Positions 18,311 through 30,814 are shown, counted from the first letter of the stretch. The stretch is 64,000 bases of DNA from Lachnospira eligens (GCF_009680455.1 NZ_WKRD01000012.1:14989-78988); one strand, 5' to 3'. Notes: generated by a model not told the origin, from the sequence alone. Made by a program: numbers and translations.

Positions 18311-19738
18311 ATGTTTAGAAAGAATAAAACAACAGCTAAAGCAGCGTCAGGTAATGATTTGAATACATTGCTTGATGTATTTGATAAGATAATATCTGGT
18401 GAGATATCGCATACAGGTGAATCACCGGCTGATATAACACTTTTTGAAAATCCTGAGGTTGCCAATAAGTTTAATGAAGTTGTTGAGACTTATAAGAGAT
18501 TCAATAATAATTTCGTAATGAGACTTAATGAGGCTATGGAGTCAATTGGCGATAATTCATATGTAAAGAATATGATGGATGAGGTGCAGTCACAGGCTCA
18601 GGCTATTGGTGCTATGGGAGAGTCAGGACATAATCTTGAAGAATCTATTAACCACATTAATGTTGCCATGGCTGATATTAAGGACAATACTCATGAGATG
18701 CTTGCTGCTACACAGAACAGTACAGCTAATATGAATGAGAGTATTAAGGTTGTTAATGAGTCATCAGAAAAGATTTCGGATATTAACAGACAGGTACAGG
18801 AATTTCAGGACAAGATTCATAAGATTGGAGAGATTGTTGATATTGTGAAGAAGGTTGCAAGCCAGAGTAATCTGTTAGCTCTCAATGCTTCTATTGAGGC
18901 TGCAAGAGCAGGAGAGGCAGGAAAAGGTTTTGCAGTTGTTGCTGATCAGGTAAGACAGTTATCAAGCAGTACATCAGAATCTGCTGATGATATTGTTAAT
19001 TATGTAAGGGAACTCAATGATGATATTGGAAGATTGGCAGTATCCATGGATGATACAACTGTTAAGCTTTCAGAAGGTAATTCAAAGGTTGAAGAATCAC
19101 TTTCAGATATTGAAAGAATGAATAACCAGATGGTTGCAATTAATGATGCTGTTAACGGAATATTCGCAGATATTGATACACAGTCATCTATTACTACAGA
19201 ATTTGCCAAGCAGGTAGACAGTATTGCGGCAAGCTATGATAAGTTATCTGATAACTGTATGGCTACAGGTACTCATATCTATAAGATTGGCAGATATATT
19301 GATACTGCAAGAAGTGATATGTTCAGGTCATTCTCTAATGTTACAACACAGGATATGATAAGAATATTCCAGATTGACCACTTTATCCTTATGTGGAGAG
19401 TATATAATAATGCTGTTGGATTTGAAACTCTTAAGGTTACACAGCTTAACAATCCGGATGGATGTAAGTTAGGTAAGTGGATGAAAGCACAGACAGATAC
19501 GCGTATTACAGGAAGCAGACAGTTTAAGGATCTTGATGCGGCACACAGACAGATTCATAAATATGCTGTTGATTCTTGGAACGCCAAGGAGTCTGGTAAT
19601 GTAGAACTTGCACTTGAATACTTCCAGAAGTGCTATGATGCATTTGGTGTATATAGTAATAAGATAGAAGAGTTCAAGAGCTATATGAGAACAATTGGTT
19701 ATACTGATGAAACTGAAAAAGTGACTTTCAGAAAGTAA
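18311..19738 (+). CDS. Soluble methyl-accepting chemotaxis protein with CZB domain
   Basis: 475-residue cytoplasmic chemoreceptor without TM segments. The signalling coiled coil (about 80-335) has the highly conserved hairpin tip [20 protein letters not shown] and [17 protein letters not shown]. The C-terminal 120 residues are a chemoreceptor zinc-binding (CZB) domain: [19 protein letters not shown] and AHRQIHKYA supply the 3His/1Cys zinc site. CZB domains sense zinc-linked redox signals such as hypochlorous acid in other bacteria. It would feed CheA/CheW arrays; cheX/cheY-like genes lie at 31 kb. GGAG precedes the ATG, and a terminator follows. Confidence 0.92.
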   Translation: MFRKNKTTAKAASGNDLNTLLDVFDKIISGEISHTGESPADITLFENPEVANKFNEVVETYKRFNNNFVMRLNEAMESIGDNSYVKNMMDEVQSQAQAIGAMGESGHNLEESINHINVAMADIKDNTHEMLAATQNSTANMNESIKVVNESSEKISDINRQVQEFQDKIHKIGEIVDIVKKVASQSNLLALNASIEAARAGEAGKGFAVVADQVRQLSSSTSESADDIVNYVRELNDDIGRLAVSMDDTTVKLSEGNSKVEESLSDIERMNNQMVAINDAVNGIFADIDTQSSITTEFAKQVDSIAASYDKLSDNCMATGTHIYKIGRYIDTARSDMFRSFSNVTTQDMIRIFQIDHFILMWRVYNNAVGFETLKVTQLNNPDGCKLGKWMKAQTDTRITGSRQFKDLDAAHRQIHKYAVDSWNAKESGNVELALEYFQKCYDAFGVYSNKIEEFKSYMRTIGYTDETEKVTFRK

Positions 19739-19750
19739 TTAAAGTGAATG

Positions 19751-19783
19751 GTCTCCTATGGTGAAGCATAGGAGACTTATTTT
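19751..19783 (+). terminator. Rho-independent terminator
   Basis: GTCTCCTATG (19751-19760) pairs perfectly with CATAGGAGAC (19767-19776), 6-nt loop, then TTATTTT. Confidence 0.9.
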
Positions 19784-19838
19784 AATGTAAGAAGGAATAG
19801 AGTGGTTTAGATAATTATAAGGAGATAGCAAACAGAGT

Positions 19839-21500
19839 ATGGAAGAATATAAAGAAAAAGCAAAGGAAATTATGGTTATAGGCCATAAAAATCCTGACAC
19901 AGATTCAATATGTTCGGCAATATGTTATGCTGATTTAAAGAATAAGATAACCGGAACAGATAATTATGTGCCTAAGCGGGCGGGACATCTTAATGAGGAA
20001 ACTCATTTTGTACTGAACAGATTCGGTGTAGAGGCTCCGGAATATATTAAAGATGTACGTCCACAGGTAATGAACATAGAGATAAGACACACAGAGGGAA
20101 TAGACAGAGAGATTTCGGTGCGTAATGCGTGGAAACTGATGGATTCACTTAATGTTGTAACACTTCCTATAACAGAAGGCAGAAAACTTACAGGCCTTGT
20201 TTCGATTGATGACATTGCCAAATCGTATTTTGAAACATTTGATAACAGAGTATTGTCGAATGCTAAGACAAGTTTTGCTAATATTGTTGAAACACTTGGG
20301 GGAAGAGTAATTACAGGTGATGAAAGCGAGATATTTGACAAAGGAAAGATGCTTATTGCAGCGGCTAATCCTGATATGATGGAGAGCATGATTGATGAGG
20401 GGGATATTGTAATTCTTGGTAACAGATACGAATCACAGCTCTGTGCAATAGAGATGGAGGCAAAATGTCTTATAATATGTGAGGGAGCAAAGGTATCCAA
20501 TACAATTGCCAAGATTGCAAAGAGCCATAACTGTATTATTATTGAAACTGATTATGATACATATACTGTTGCAAGGCTTATGAATCAGGCAATTCCGGTT
20601 GGATTCTTTATGACACCAAGAGACAGAATTGTATGTTTCAAGACAACAGATTATGTTGAAGATATTCAGGAGATTATGACTAAGAAAAGGTTCAGGGATT
20701 TCCCTATAGAGGATGAAAACGGTAATTATGTAGGAACTATTTCAAGAAGAAATCTCCTTCGTTCAGGCAGAAAGAAAGTTATTCTTGTTGATCACAATGA
20801 GAAGAACCAGGCAGTCAATGGAATTGAAGATACAGAGATTCTTGAGATAATTGACCATCACAGATTAGGACCTATACAGACAATCACACCTGTATTTTTC
20901 AGAAATCAGCCTCTTGGCTGTACGGGAACAATTATTTATAAGATGTATCAGGAGACAGGAATTAGTATAGAGCCTGTTATAGCCGGGCTGATGTGTTCGG
21001 CAATTATATCGGATACATTAATATTCAAATCTCCAACATGCACACCTGATGATATAGAAGCGGCAATGGAGCTCGCTGATATTGCAGGAATTGACCCTGA
21101 AGTGTACGGAAGACAAATGTTTGGAGCTGGAAGTAATCTTGATGAAAAGACAGACAGAGAAATATTCTATCAGGATTTTAAGAAGTTCGCAATTAATGAT
21201 GTTACCGTAGGTGTGGGGCAGGTTAATGCAATGGGACCTGAGGATATAGAGAAGATAAAAGCAAAGGAAGTGCCGTTCATAGATACAGTAACAGGTGATG
21301 GCGGGCTTGATGTAGTATATTTTCTTATGACAGACATATCAACGGAATGCTCTTATGTACTGTGTTCAGGTAAAAATGCGGATACAATAATGTCACAGGC
21401 ATTTGGAGTTGACAAACAGCAGGATACATATATACTAAAGAATGTTGTTTCAAGAAAGAAACAGTTCCTCCCGGCCATTATGGAAGCTATGGAGCAGTAG
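19839..21500 (+). CDS. ppaC: CBS/DRTGG-type manganese-dependent inorganic pyrophosphatase
   Basis: 553-residue family II pyrophosphatase with regulatory insert. The DHH catalytic part starts VIGHKNPDTDSICSAICYAD, continues after the insert with VILVDHNEKNQAV and IIDHHRLGPI, and ends with a DHHA2 domain. Between residues about 70 and 310 a CBS domain, a DRTGG domain (SFANIVETLGGRVITGDE region) and a second CBS (MTPRDRIVCFKTTDYVEDI) are inserted. Family members of this architecture are regulated by adenine nucleotides through the CBS pair. It hydrolyses PPi made in biosynthesis. Standard family II enzymes are about 310 residues, so the length fits the insert. Confidence 0.92.
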   Translation: MEEYKEKAKEIMVIGHKNPDTDSICSAICYADLKNKITGTDNYVPKRAGHLNEETHFVLNRFGVEAPEYIKDVRPQVMNIEIRHTEGIDREISVRNAWKLMDSLNVVTLPITEGRKLTGLVSIDDIAKSYFETFDNRVLSNAKTSFANIVETLGGRVITGDESEIFDKGKMLIAAANPDMMESMIDEGDIVILGNRYESQLCAIEMEAKCLIICEGAKVSNTIAKIAKSHNCIIIETDYDTYTVARLMNQAIPVGFFMTPRDRIVCFKTTDYVEDIQEIMTKKRFRDFPIEDENGNYVGTISRRNLLRSGRKKVILVDHNEKNQAVNGIEDTEILEIIDHHRLGPIQTITPVFFRNQPLGCTGTIIYKMYQETGISIEPVIAGLMCSAIISDTLIFKSPTCTPDDIEAAMELADIAGIDPEVYGRQMFGAGSNLDEKTDREIFYQDFKKFAINDVTVGVGQVNAMGPEDIEKIKAKEVPFIDTVTGDGGLDVVYFLMTDISTECSYVLCSGKNADTIMSQAFGVDKQQDTYILKNVVSRKKQFLPAIMEAMEQ

Positions 21501-21518
21501 AGAAAATGGAGAATAGTG

Positions 21519-22391
21519 ATGAAGGCATTACGAAAAGATGATTTCTGCTGGTGTAACAGTGGGAAAAAATATTGTGACTGTCACATGGAATTTGATAGAA
21601 AATTAGATAATTTCAAGAGAAAGTTTCATAAGGTACCACCAAGAAATATTATAAAGAATGAAGAACAGCTTGCAGGAATGAGAGAAAGCAGCAAGATTAA
21701 TATTGCTGTGCTTGATTATGTTGCAGAGAATATTCATGCAGGAATGACAACTCAGGATATAGATGATTTGGTATACCAGAAAACAACCGAGATGGGTGGA
21801 ATACCTGCACCACTTAATTACGAAGGATTTCCAAAGAGTGTGTGTACTTCAATTAATGAGCAGGTATGTCATGGAATACCATCTAAGAATATCCAGCTTC
21901 TTGATGGTGATATAATTAATGTTGACTGTTCAACGATATTAAACGGATATTTTTCGGATTCATCAAGAATGTTCTGTATAGGTAATGTTGCACCAGAACA
22001 TAAGAAGCTGGTGGATGTTGCAAAAGAATGTGTTGAGTTAGGTCTTGCACAGGTTAAGCCATGGGGACATCTTGGAGATGTTGCGGCGGCAATAAATGAA
22101 CATGCAAAGGCTAATGGATATTCAGTAGTAAGAGAAGTTGGTGGACATGGAATAGGTCTTGAATTTCACGAAACCCCATTTGTAAGTTATGTAATTAAGA
22201 AGGGAACAGGAATGGTCATGGCACCGGGCATGGTATTCACAATTGAGCCAATGATAAATGCGGGACTTCCAGACATATATATAGACGAGGGCAACAACTG
22301 GACAATATATACAGATGATGATTCGTACTCAGCACAGTGGGAAATAATGGTGCATGTGACTGAGGACGGATATGAGGTTATGAGCTACTAA
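21519..22391 (+). CDS. map: Methionine aminopeptidase with N-terminal SEC-C motif
   Basis: 290-residue type I methionine aminopeptidase removing the initiator Met. The N terminus has a SEC-C-like zinc motif (DFCWCNSGKKYCDCH), a Clostridia-type extension. The pita-bread catalytic domain shows the five metal ligands in order: NVDCSTILNGYFSDSSRMF (two Asp), GHGIGLEFHETP (His), FTIEPMI (Glu) and a final Glu in QWEIMVHVTEDG. Start at 21519 (ATG) chosen over the overlapping GTG at 21516, with GGAG 7 nt upstream. It follows ppaC by 18 nt, likely one transcript. Not in its frequent ribosomal-operon location, so a second map could exist. Confidence 0.95.
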   Translation: MKALRKDDFCWCNSGKKYCDCHMEFDRKLDNFKRKFHKVPPRNIIKNEEQLAGMRESSKINIAVLDYVAENIHAGMTTQDIDDLVYQKTTEMGGIPAPLNYEGFPKSVCTSINEQVCHGIPSKNIQLLDGDIINVDCSTILNGYFSDSSRMFCIGNVAPEHKKLVDVAKECVELGLAQVKPWGHLGDVAAAINEHAKANGYSVVREVGGHGIGLEFHETPFVSYVIKKGTGMVMAPGMVFTIEPMINAGLPDIYIDEGNNWTIYTDDDSYSAQWEIMVHVTEDGYEVMSY

Positions 22392-22477
22392 AAGTTTGTG
22401 TATATTCGCAGATGAACACAAACAATAAAACAGACACAACACATCCGTCCTGACAGGACATACAACAATAAGTGAAA

Positions 22478-22520
22478 AGCTCCATATACTGTAGTGATAC
22501 ATGTATATGGAGCTTATTTT
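22478..22520 (+). promoter_or_regulatory. 12-bp hairpin between map and cotJA that includes the cotJA ribosome site
   Basis: AGCTCCATATAC (22478-22489) pairs perfectly with GTATATGGAGCT (22503-22514), 13-nt loop, then TATTTT and immediately the cotJA ATG. It can serve as map terminator, but its 3' arm contains GGAG (22509-22512), the only ribosome site for cotJA. A CATACAAC sequence at 22459-22466 resembles a sigma-E -10, without an evident -35; a transcript from there would carry the hairpin. Confidence 0.65.
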
Positions 22521-22661
22521 ATGATGATGACACAACAGGTTCCGGCGATGTGCTATGTACCGTGGCAGCGTTGGGATGAATTATATGAGCCTTCGCGGGC
22601 AATTATGCGGGGAACTATGTTTCCTGTACTTGATAAACCATTTACAGGAGGCAGGTCATGA
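22521..22661 (+). CDS. cotJA: Spore coat-associated protein CotJA
   Basis: 46-residue protein beginning MMMTQQVPAMCYVPWQRWDE and containing the CotJA signature of Pro/Trp/Tyr-rich residues followed by RGTMFPVLDKPF. Too short for many gene callers but clearly coding by family match and by its ATGA stop-start overlap with cotJB. CotJ proteins are made in the mother cell under sigma-E and sit in the inner coat. First gene of cotJABC. Its ribosome site lies within a hairpin arm. Confidence 0.88.
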   Translation: MMMTQQVPAMCYVPWQRWDELYEPSRAIMRGTMFPVLDKPFTGGRS

Positions 22662-22936
22662 ATTGTTGTAATAATATTAGAAATGAAAAAGCTATGATTA
22701 TGAAGAATATTTATGAGCTTGGCTTTGCACTTGTTGAAACTATGCTTTATCTTGATACCCATCCGGATGATGCAGCAGCTATTGAATATTATGCAGAGAT
22801 TAAGGATAAATATGTACAGTTTATGAAAAAATATTCAGATTATTATGGACCTCTCAGCATGGAATATATGGTAAATGACAACTACTGGATGTGGGTGGCA
22901 ACACCTATGCCATGGGAATATAAGGGAGGTATGTAA
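22658..22936 (+). CDS. cotJB: Spore coat protein CotJB
   Basis: 92-residue small acidic coat protein. Recognisable CotJB segments are LGFALVETMLYLDTHPDDA and a C-terminal YGPLSMEYM...WMWVATPMPWEYKGG. Start overlaps the cotJA stop by 4 nt; GGAGG sits 7 nt before it inside cotJA. In Bacillus CotJB is needed with CotJA and CotJC for coat incorporation. Only 1 nt separates its stop from cotJC. Confidence 0.93.
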   Translation: MNCCNNIRNEKAMIMKNIYELGFALVETMLYLDTHPDDAAAIEYYAEIKDKYVQFMKKYSDYYGPLSMEYMVNDNYWMWVATPMPWEYKGGM

Positions 22937-22937
22937 T

Positions 22938-23537
22938 ATGTGGAATTATGAAAAGAGACTTCAGTATCCGATTAATATAAAGAATTGTAATCCTACGCTG
23001 GCAGCAATGATTATTTCGCAGTATGGTGGACCAGATGGTGAGCTTGGAGCATCAATGAGATATCTTTCACAGAGATATTCCATGCCATACAGGGAGGTTG
23101 CCGGATTGCTGACTGATATAGGCACGGAAGAACTTGGCCATCTTGAAATGGTCAGTACAATGGTTCATCAGCTAACAAGAAATCTTACAATGGAACAGAT
23201 AAAAGGAACTCCGTTTGAGGCATATTATGTTGATCATACGGTTGGAGTATGGCCGCAGGCTGCAGGAGGTGTACCTTTCTGCGCAATTGAATTCCAGTCA
23301 AAGGGGGATGCAATAACTGATATTGCAGAGGATATGGCAGCCGAGCAGAAAGCAAGGAGTACTTATGATAATCTGTTAAGACTCTGCCGTGATGATCCGG
23401 ATGTGTATGAACCGCTGAAGTTTTTAAGAGAAAGAGAAGTTGTGCATTTTCAGAGATTCGGAGAAGCTATGTCGATTATACAGAGCAAGCTGGATTCTAA
23501 GAACTTCTATGCATATAACCCGGAATTTAAAAAATAA
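22938..23537 (+). CDS. cotJC: Spore coat protein CotJC (manganese-catalase family)
   Basis: 199-residue ferritin-like di-manganese protein of the manganese-catalase family. It begins MWNYEKRLQYPINIK and has the four-helix ligands: Glu in LGASMRYLSQRYSMP neighbourhood, the EELGHLEMV Glu and His, and later ExxH-type REVVHFQRFGEA. CotJC is the usual catalase-like component of the spore coat. Start at 22938 set by GGAGGT upstream; the longer frame from 22875 lies in cotJB. Genes like this occur also in Lachnospiraceae not known to sporulate readily. Confidence 0.93.
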   Translation: MWNYEKRLQYPINIKNCNPTLAAMIISQYGGPDGELGASMRYLSQRYSMPYREVAGLLTDIGTEELGHLEMVSTMVHQLTRNLTMEQIKGTPFEAYYVDHTVGVWPQAAGGVPFCAIEFQSKGDAITDIAEDMAAEQKARSTYDNLLRLCRDDPDVYEPLKFLREREVVHFQRFGEAMSIIQSKLDSKNFYAYNPEFKK

Positions 23538-23606
23538 TAAATAGAATGATATTAATAAAATATTATGATAGAATACATTTATAAAAGACTGATTAAAGGA
23601 GTACTT

Positions 23607-24347
23607 ATGAAAGAGAAGATATATACTATACCTGTTAATGATGCATTTTCATCAGACTGTGAATGTCCGATTTGTTCAATGTATAAGGCACTGGAGGATG
23701 ATGCAGTAAGCTATACAATGGGACCTAGTTATATGGAAGATGATATAAGGGCTGTGACTGATAAAAAGGGTTTCTGTCAGAAACATTTAAAGAAAGTGTA
23801 TGACTGTGAGAACAGACTTGGCTTTGCACTTGTCATGAAGACACATCTTGATAGGGTGATTAATGATATTGAAAGTCTGCAAGATGGAAAAGTGGCAGGA
23901 AAGTCTATGTTTAAGAAAGCAGATAAACCGGCTGTGACAACGTATACTGAACAGCTTGAAGGCACATGCTTTGTATGTGAAAGGATTGATAACACATTTA
24001 AGAGATATCTGGACACTATATTTCATATGTATAAGCATGATAGTGATTTCAGGGGAAAGTATAAAGCATGTAAGGGATTCTGTACGAAGCATTATGGCAT
24101 ATTGCTTGAGCAGGCAGCTAATTCTTTAAAGGGGGATATGTTAGATGAATTTATTAAGACAACTAACAGTCTCTATATTGAGAATATGAAGCGGGTAAGA
24201 GATGATGTTGAATGGTTTATTAATAAGTTTGACCATAAATATATTGATGAGCCATGGAAGAATGCGAAAGATTCACTGGTAAGAGCTATGATAAAGGATG
24301 GTTCTTATATAGCAGATGAACCAGGAAAAAGGAATAATACGAGATGA
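23607..24347 (+). CDS. DUF6062 family protein
   Basis: 246-residue cytoplasmic, cysteine-rich protein matching Lachnospiraceae DUF6062 proteins. Three paired Cys motifs stand out: CECPICSM near residue 16, GFCQKHLKKVY, and CFVCERI, then KGFCTKHYG, each resembling half of a zinc or heme site; the pattern CxxC...FCxKH repeats twice, suggesting an internal duplication. No function known. Start at 23607 has AAAGGAG 7 nt upstream. It follows the cotJ operon by 70 nt and is followed by a bidirectional terminator. Confidence 0.75.
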   Translation: MKEKIYTIPVNDAFSSDCECPICSMYKALEDDAVSYTMGPSYMEDDIRAVTDKKGFCQKHLKKVYDCENRLGFALVMKTHLDRVINDIESLQDGKVAGKSMFKKADKPAVTTYTEQLEGTCFVCERIDNTFKRYLDTIFHMYKHDSDFRGKYKACKGFCTKHYGILLEQAANSLKGDMLDEFIKTTNSLYIENMKRVRDDVEWFINKFDHKYIDEPWKNAKDSLVRAMIKDGSYIADEPGKRNNTR

Positions 24348-24354
24348 TAAATAA

Positions 24355-24388
24355 CAGCCCTGTGGTGTGAGATACCGCAGGGCTGTTT
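24355..24388. terminator. Bidirectional terminator
   Basis: 12-bp stem 24355-24366 with 24374-24385 (CAGCCCTG core, one G-T pair), 7-nt loop, followed by TTT. It lies between the ends of two convergent genes. Confidence 0.8.
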
Positions 24389-24407
24389 GCACATGTAATA
24401 ATATCTG

Positions 24408-25490
24408 TTAATACGAAAATGTAACAGAATACATTGTATAATTGTTTCGTATGGTTGTTTTATATGAGTACGAAAGCTGTACACCGGCACTGGAAACAGC
24501 GGATTTAATATCAAGGTCGTTAGTTGTTGTGAATTCTATATGCTGGGAACGGCTTTTAATACACCTTAATATATAACGGTCAAGTTCATACTGTGTTCCA
24601 GCTGAATGAAGCTTAGCCTGAACAGGATATGTATATATATATCCATTAGCTGGATTAGTTTCGTTGAAATCAGATGTCCATGTATGATCAATTGCCATAT
24701 CTGAATCAGATATATTGAAGTAACTGTGGTCAATATATTCCTGTGAGCTGCCTACCGGGTCATCCCATGTGACATCTACCTGATACCAGTCATTATCAAG
24801 CTTAACAACATTCCATATATGTTGTTCGTTACCAGCCTTTCCGGATATTGTATAATTCTCGATTCCTAACATATCCATAAATGTTTTGAAACTTTCTGTA
24901 TAACCGCTGCATACAGCCTCACCATTAATCATAGCGTCATAGGCATTAAAAGTTGAACCACCATTATCAATGTACGTTATATGTGATACAAGATAATCGT
25001 GGATTGCCAGTTCATTTTCATAATCGCTTCTTGCAGGTGAGGTTACTTCGGCAAGAACTTCTATGTATTTGTTATAGAGTTCAACCTGACGGCTGTTTAA
25101 CTGGGAAGTGTTTCCTGAATTAAAAGCTTTTATAATTGCATAATTATCCCAGCATTCAAATGTTACAACAAGGTTATAACCATCTTTAATTCTACGATAT
25201 TCACATTTTATCTGCTCAATTCCGCTTATTCTTGTCAGCCATTCATTGGCATCTATAAGGTCAGGGTCGGGAACAAATATGTTACATGAAGTCTGGTTAT
25301 CCGACATTGCTTCTATGATGAAATTAATTATATCTTCTGTGTCAGTTGCTTTATTGTCAAATGCTGTATATGAAATCTCTGTAGAACTGTCAGAGCTGTT
25401 ATCATTCGTAAACGGTAATGTGCATCCGCATAGGGATGCAAGAATTACGGCTCCGGTTAAAAGAGACGCCCAATATTTTATATGTTTCAT
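24408..25490 (-). CDS. Transglutaminase-like domain lipoprotein
   Basis: 360-residue predicted surface lipoprotein: basic start MKHIKYW, hydrophobic stretch and lipobox LCGC (Cys about residue 23), then a Ser/Thr/Asp-rich linker. The transglutaminase-like core (about 150-260) has the catalytic triad motifs AVCSGYTESFKTFMDMLGI (Cys), GNEQHIWNVVKLDNDWYQVD (His) and VTWDDP (Asp). Such domains may cross-link or cleave peptides at the cell surface. The C-terminal 90 residues are beta-rich and unassigned. Start at 25490 preferred for its CAGGAG site; the longer frame would remove the signal peptide. Divergent from the glycosylase gene. Confidence 0.85.
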   Translation of the reverse strand: MKHIKYWASLLTGAVILASLCGCTLPFTNDNSSDSSTEISYTAFDNKATDTEDIINFIIEAMSDNQTSCNIFVPDPDLIDANEWLTRISGIEQIKCEYRRIKDGYNLVVTFECWDNYAIIKAFNSGNTSQLNSRQVELYNKYIEVLAEVTSPARSDYENELAIHDYLVSHITYIDNGGSTFNAYDAMINGEAVCSGYTESFKTFMDMLGIENYTISGKAGNEQHIWNVVKLDNDWYQVDVTWDDPVGSSQEYIDHSYFNISDSDMAIDHTWTSDFNETNPANGYIYTYPVQAKLHSAGTQYELDRYILRCIKSRSQHIEFTTTNDLDIKSAVSSAGVQLSYSYKTTIRNNYTMYSVTFSY

Positions 25491-25578
25491 GTGTGGTCTC
25501 CTGAAAATTCTGTTATAATCATATACGATTGTATAACGAGATAATTGCAAATGTAAAGCATATTTATGGAGGAATTTT

Positions 25579-26442
25579 ATGTCAGATTATAAATTAAAAA
25601 ATGTATGTGATTTCGACCTGGCACAGACATTGGAATGTGGTCAGTGTTTTCATTTTGTAAAGCTTGATGAAGAGGATTATGTATTGGCTGCAAAGGGGCA
25701 TGTACTGCATGTTTCACAGGAGGACGATACCGTTACATTCTATGATACGGAAGAAGATGAATATGTAAATGTATGGAAAGATTATTTTGATATGGACAGG
25801 GATTATTCGGCAATTAAGAAAAAGCTGCTGGAAAAAGATGATAAGTTAAAAGATGCAATTGAAAGTATGTGGGGAGTGAGGATTCTTAATCAGGATTTTT
25901 TTGAAACTCTTATATCATTCATTATATCGCAGAATAAGCAGATACCCCATATTAAGAAGATAGTATCTGATATATCTGCAAAGTTTGGTACATATAAGGG
26001 AACATATGGCGGAGTAGATATGTATACATTTCCATTACTTGATCAGCTTGCTAATGCAAGTGAAGAGGACTTTAAAGAGTTAAAGACAGGATTCCGTGCA
26101 CCTTATATTATGGATGCAATAAGAAGGAATAGGGAAGGCCAGTTTGATGAAAATGAACTTAAGAGCATGGATTATGATTCGTGCATTAAGGAACTTATGA
26201 CAATAAAAGGTGTTGGAGAGAAGGTTGCCAACTGCGTAAGCCTTTTCGGACTTGGAAAGAAAGAAGCATTTCCTGTTGATGTGTGGATTAAAAGAATTAT
26301 GGAGACAATGTATTTTGACGGTGTGGACACTCCAAAGGATAAGATTGCTGCTTTTGCAAAGGAACAGTTTGGGGAACTGGGGGGATTTGCACAGCAGTAT
26401 CTGTTTTATTATGGAAAATCAATAAAAATGGGTGTTAAATAA
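25579..26442 (+). CDS. ogg: 8-oxoguanine DNA glycosylase/AP lyase (OGG1 family)
   Basis: 287-residue base-excision repair enzyme. An N-terminal OGG domain begins with FDLAQTLECGQCFHF, the OGG1-type substrate-pocket segment. The HhH-GPD fold follows, with FIISQNKQIPHIKKI, then the helix-hairpin-helix MTIKGVGEKVANCVSLFGLG carrying the catalytic lysine (in GEKVANC) and the catalytic aspartate in FPVDVWIKR. It removes oxidised guanine and nicks the abasic site. GGAGG lies 8 nt before the ATG. Divergently arranged with the transglutaminase gene. Confidence 0.92.
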   Translation: MSDYKLKNVCDFDLAQTLECGQCFHFVKLDEEDYVLAAKGHVLHVSQEDDTVTFYDTEEDEYVNVWKDYFDMDRDYSAIKKKLLEKDDKLKDAIESMWGVRILNQDFFETLISFIISQNKQIPHIKKIVSDISAKFGTYKGTYGGVDMYTFPLLDQLANASEEDFKELKTGFRAPYIMDAIRRNREGQFDENELKSMDYDSCIKELMTIKGVGEKVANCVSLFGLGKKEAFPVDVWIKRIMETMYFDGVDTPKDKIAAFAKEQFGELGGFAQQYLFYYGKSIKMGVK

Positions 26443-26488
26443 TAATTATTAATAAAATCTAAAAAATATAATATATTTGAATTAGCTG

Positions 26489-26518
26489 TTGACAAATAAA
26501 AGCGTGAAGTGTTACATT
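26489..26518 (+). promoter_or_regulatory. Sigma-A promoter of groESL
   Basis: Perfect -35 TTGACA (26489-26494) and -10 TACATT (26513-26518) with an 18-nt spacer; a TTACAT reading gives 17. The CIRCE operator starts 12 nt downstream. Confidence 0.85.
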
Positions 26519-26529
26519 ATGTGCAGTGG

Positions 26530-26556
26530 TTAGCACTCGAAAAGAATGAGTGCTAA
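26530..26556 (+). promoter_or_regulatory. CIRCE operator (HrcA site)
   Basis: Perfect inverted repeat TTAGCACTC-N9-GAGTGCTAA at 26530-26538 and 26548-26556, identical to the consensus. HrcA repressor bound here would block groESL transcription until heat or unfolded-protein stress. Confidence 0.98.
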
Positions 26557-26623
26557 CAGGAAAATGAATGCTGCCATGAAGGGTTCACTCTCATGTGAAG
26601 ACAGCGGAATGGAGGAATATATA

Positions 26624-26911
26624 ATGAAATTAGTACCATTAGGAGACAGAGTTGTTATTAAAGCATTAGTTGCAGAGGAGACTACTAAATCAGGAATCGT
26701 CCTTCCTGGACAGGCTAAGGAGAAGCCACAGCAGGCAGAGGTTATTGCTGTAGGACCTGGCGGAGTTGTTGATGGTAAGGAAGTTGTTATGCAGGTTAAG
26801 CCTGGTGATAAGGTTATTTATTCTAAGTATTCTGGAACAGAGGTTAAACTTGATGAAGATGAGAATCTCATCATTGTAAAGCAGTCTGATATTCTTGCTA
26901 TCATTGAATAA
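26624..26911 (+). CDS. groES: Co-chaperonin GroES
   Basis: 95-residue Hsp10 that caps GroEL. MKLVPLGDRVVIKALVAEE is the family start, the mobile loop ETTKSGIVLPGQAKEKPQ contacts GroEL, and the end NLIIVKQSDILAIIE is typical. Start at 26624 set by GGAGG 8 nt upstream; the longer open frame from 26546 would begin inside the CIRCE element. First gene of the HrcA-controlled groESL operon. Confidence 0.98.
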   Translation: MKLVPLGDRVVIKALVAEETTKSGIVLPGQAKEKPQQAEVIAVGPGGVVDGKEVVMQVKPGDKVIYSKYSGTEVKLDEDENLIIVKQSDILAIIE

Positions 26912-26970
26912 TTGACAATGTCAGTTGCAGATGAGGGTAGTTTGAACATATAAGAAGTATATTTATTTAG

Positions 26971-28608
<1,638 letters not shown>

Positions 28609-28633
28609 TTCCACAGAATAATTAAAACTTACA

Positions 28634-28659
28634 GCCCGGTGGGGAATTTCCCGCCGGGC
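28634..28659 (+). terminator. Hairpin terminator of groESL
   Basis: 10-bp GC-rich stem (28634-28643 with 28650-28659, GCCCGG core, one G-T pair). The T tract after it is poor (ATATTGCTTT), so termination could be partial. Confidence 0.7.
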
Positions 28660-28688
28660 ATATTGCTTTAAAGAAAGGTTATTGAATT

Positions 28689-29195
28689 ATGATAGAAGGA
28701 ACAGTAGAGCAGATTGTTAAAGTTACCGCTCCTAAGATTTCAATTTTTTACAGAATAATACTTGTGATTGCATGTCTGCTCGCAGCGACAACAATTGTGC
28801 AGACAGGATGGCTGGGTGTAATAGTTCTTGTTATATTTATATTTTTTACGGTGTTTGTATTTGAATATTATAACGCTGAATATGAATATTCATATGTTAA
28901 CGGAAGCCTCACTATAGATAAGATTATGGCTAAGTCTGTGAGAAAGAATGTGGGAAGCTTTGACCTTACAAGAGCAACTTTGGTTGCCAAAGTAAACAGT
29001 CAGGAAGCTTTGGGCAAGGCAAGGCAGCAGTTAAGGACATACAATTGTTCATCAGGAGTTGATGACCCCGGAGATATTGTAATATACACATATGACAATG
29101 ACAGCAATGAGATGATAAGACTGTTTATGCTTCCGGATGATTCAATGAAAGAAGCAATTGTAAGTGCTGTTGGCAACGGAGTTGCACATTTATAA
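28689..29195 (+). CDS. Two-TM membrane protein (DUF6106-like)
   Basis: 168-residue protein with two adjacent hydrophobic segments at about 20-38 and 40-60 followed by a soluble domain of about 105 residues, mostly beta and charged (YEYSYVNGSLTIDKIMAKS, then FDLTRATLVAKVN). The arrangement matches Lachnospiraceae proteins labelled DUF6106, whose soluble part resembles a PH-like domain; this is memory-based. Function unknown. GAAAGG lies before the ATG, and a strong guaB promoter starts just after the stop. Confidence 0.6.
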   Translation: MIEGTVEQIVKVTAPKISIFYRIILVIACLLAATTIVQTGWLGVIVLVIFIFFTVFVFEYYNAEYEYSYVNGSLTIDKIMAKSVRKNVGSFDLTRATLVAKVNSQEALGKARQQLRTYNCSSGVDDPGDIVIYTYDNDSNEMIRLFMLPDDSMKEAIVSAVGNGVAHL

Positions 29196-29202
29196 AAAAT
29201 AT

Positions 29203-29231
29203 TTGACTTTTAGCGGCAGTTTTGTTATATT
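29203..29231 (+). promoter_or_regulatory. Sigma-A promoter of guaB
   Basis: TTGACT (29203-29208), 17-nt spacer, TATATT (29226-29231). Predicted transcription start about 29238, giving a leader of roughly 115 nt. Confidence 0.8.
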
Positions 29232-29237
29232 CTCTTG

Positions 29238-30814
<1,577 letters not shown>

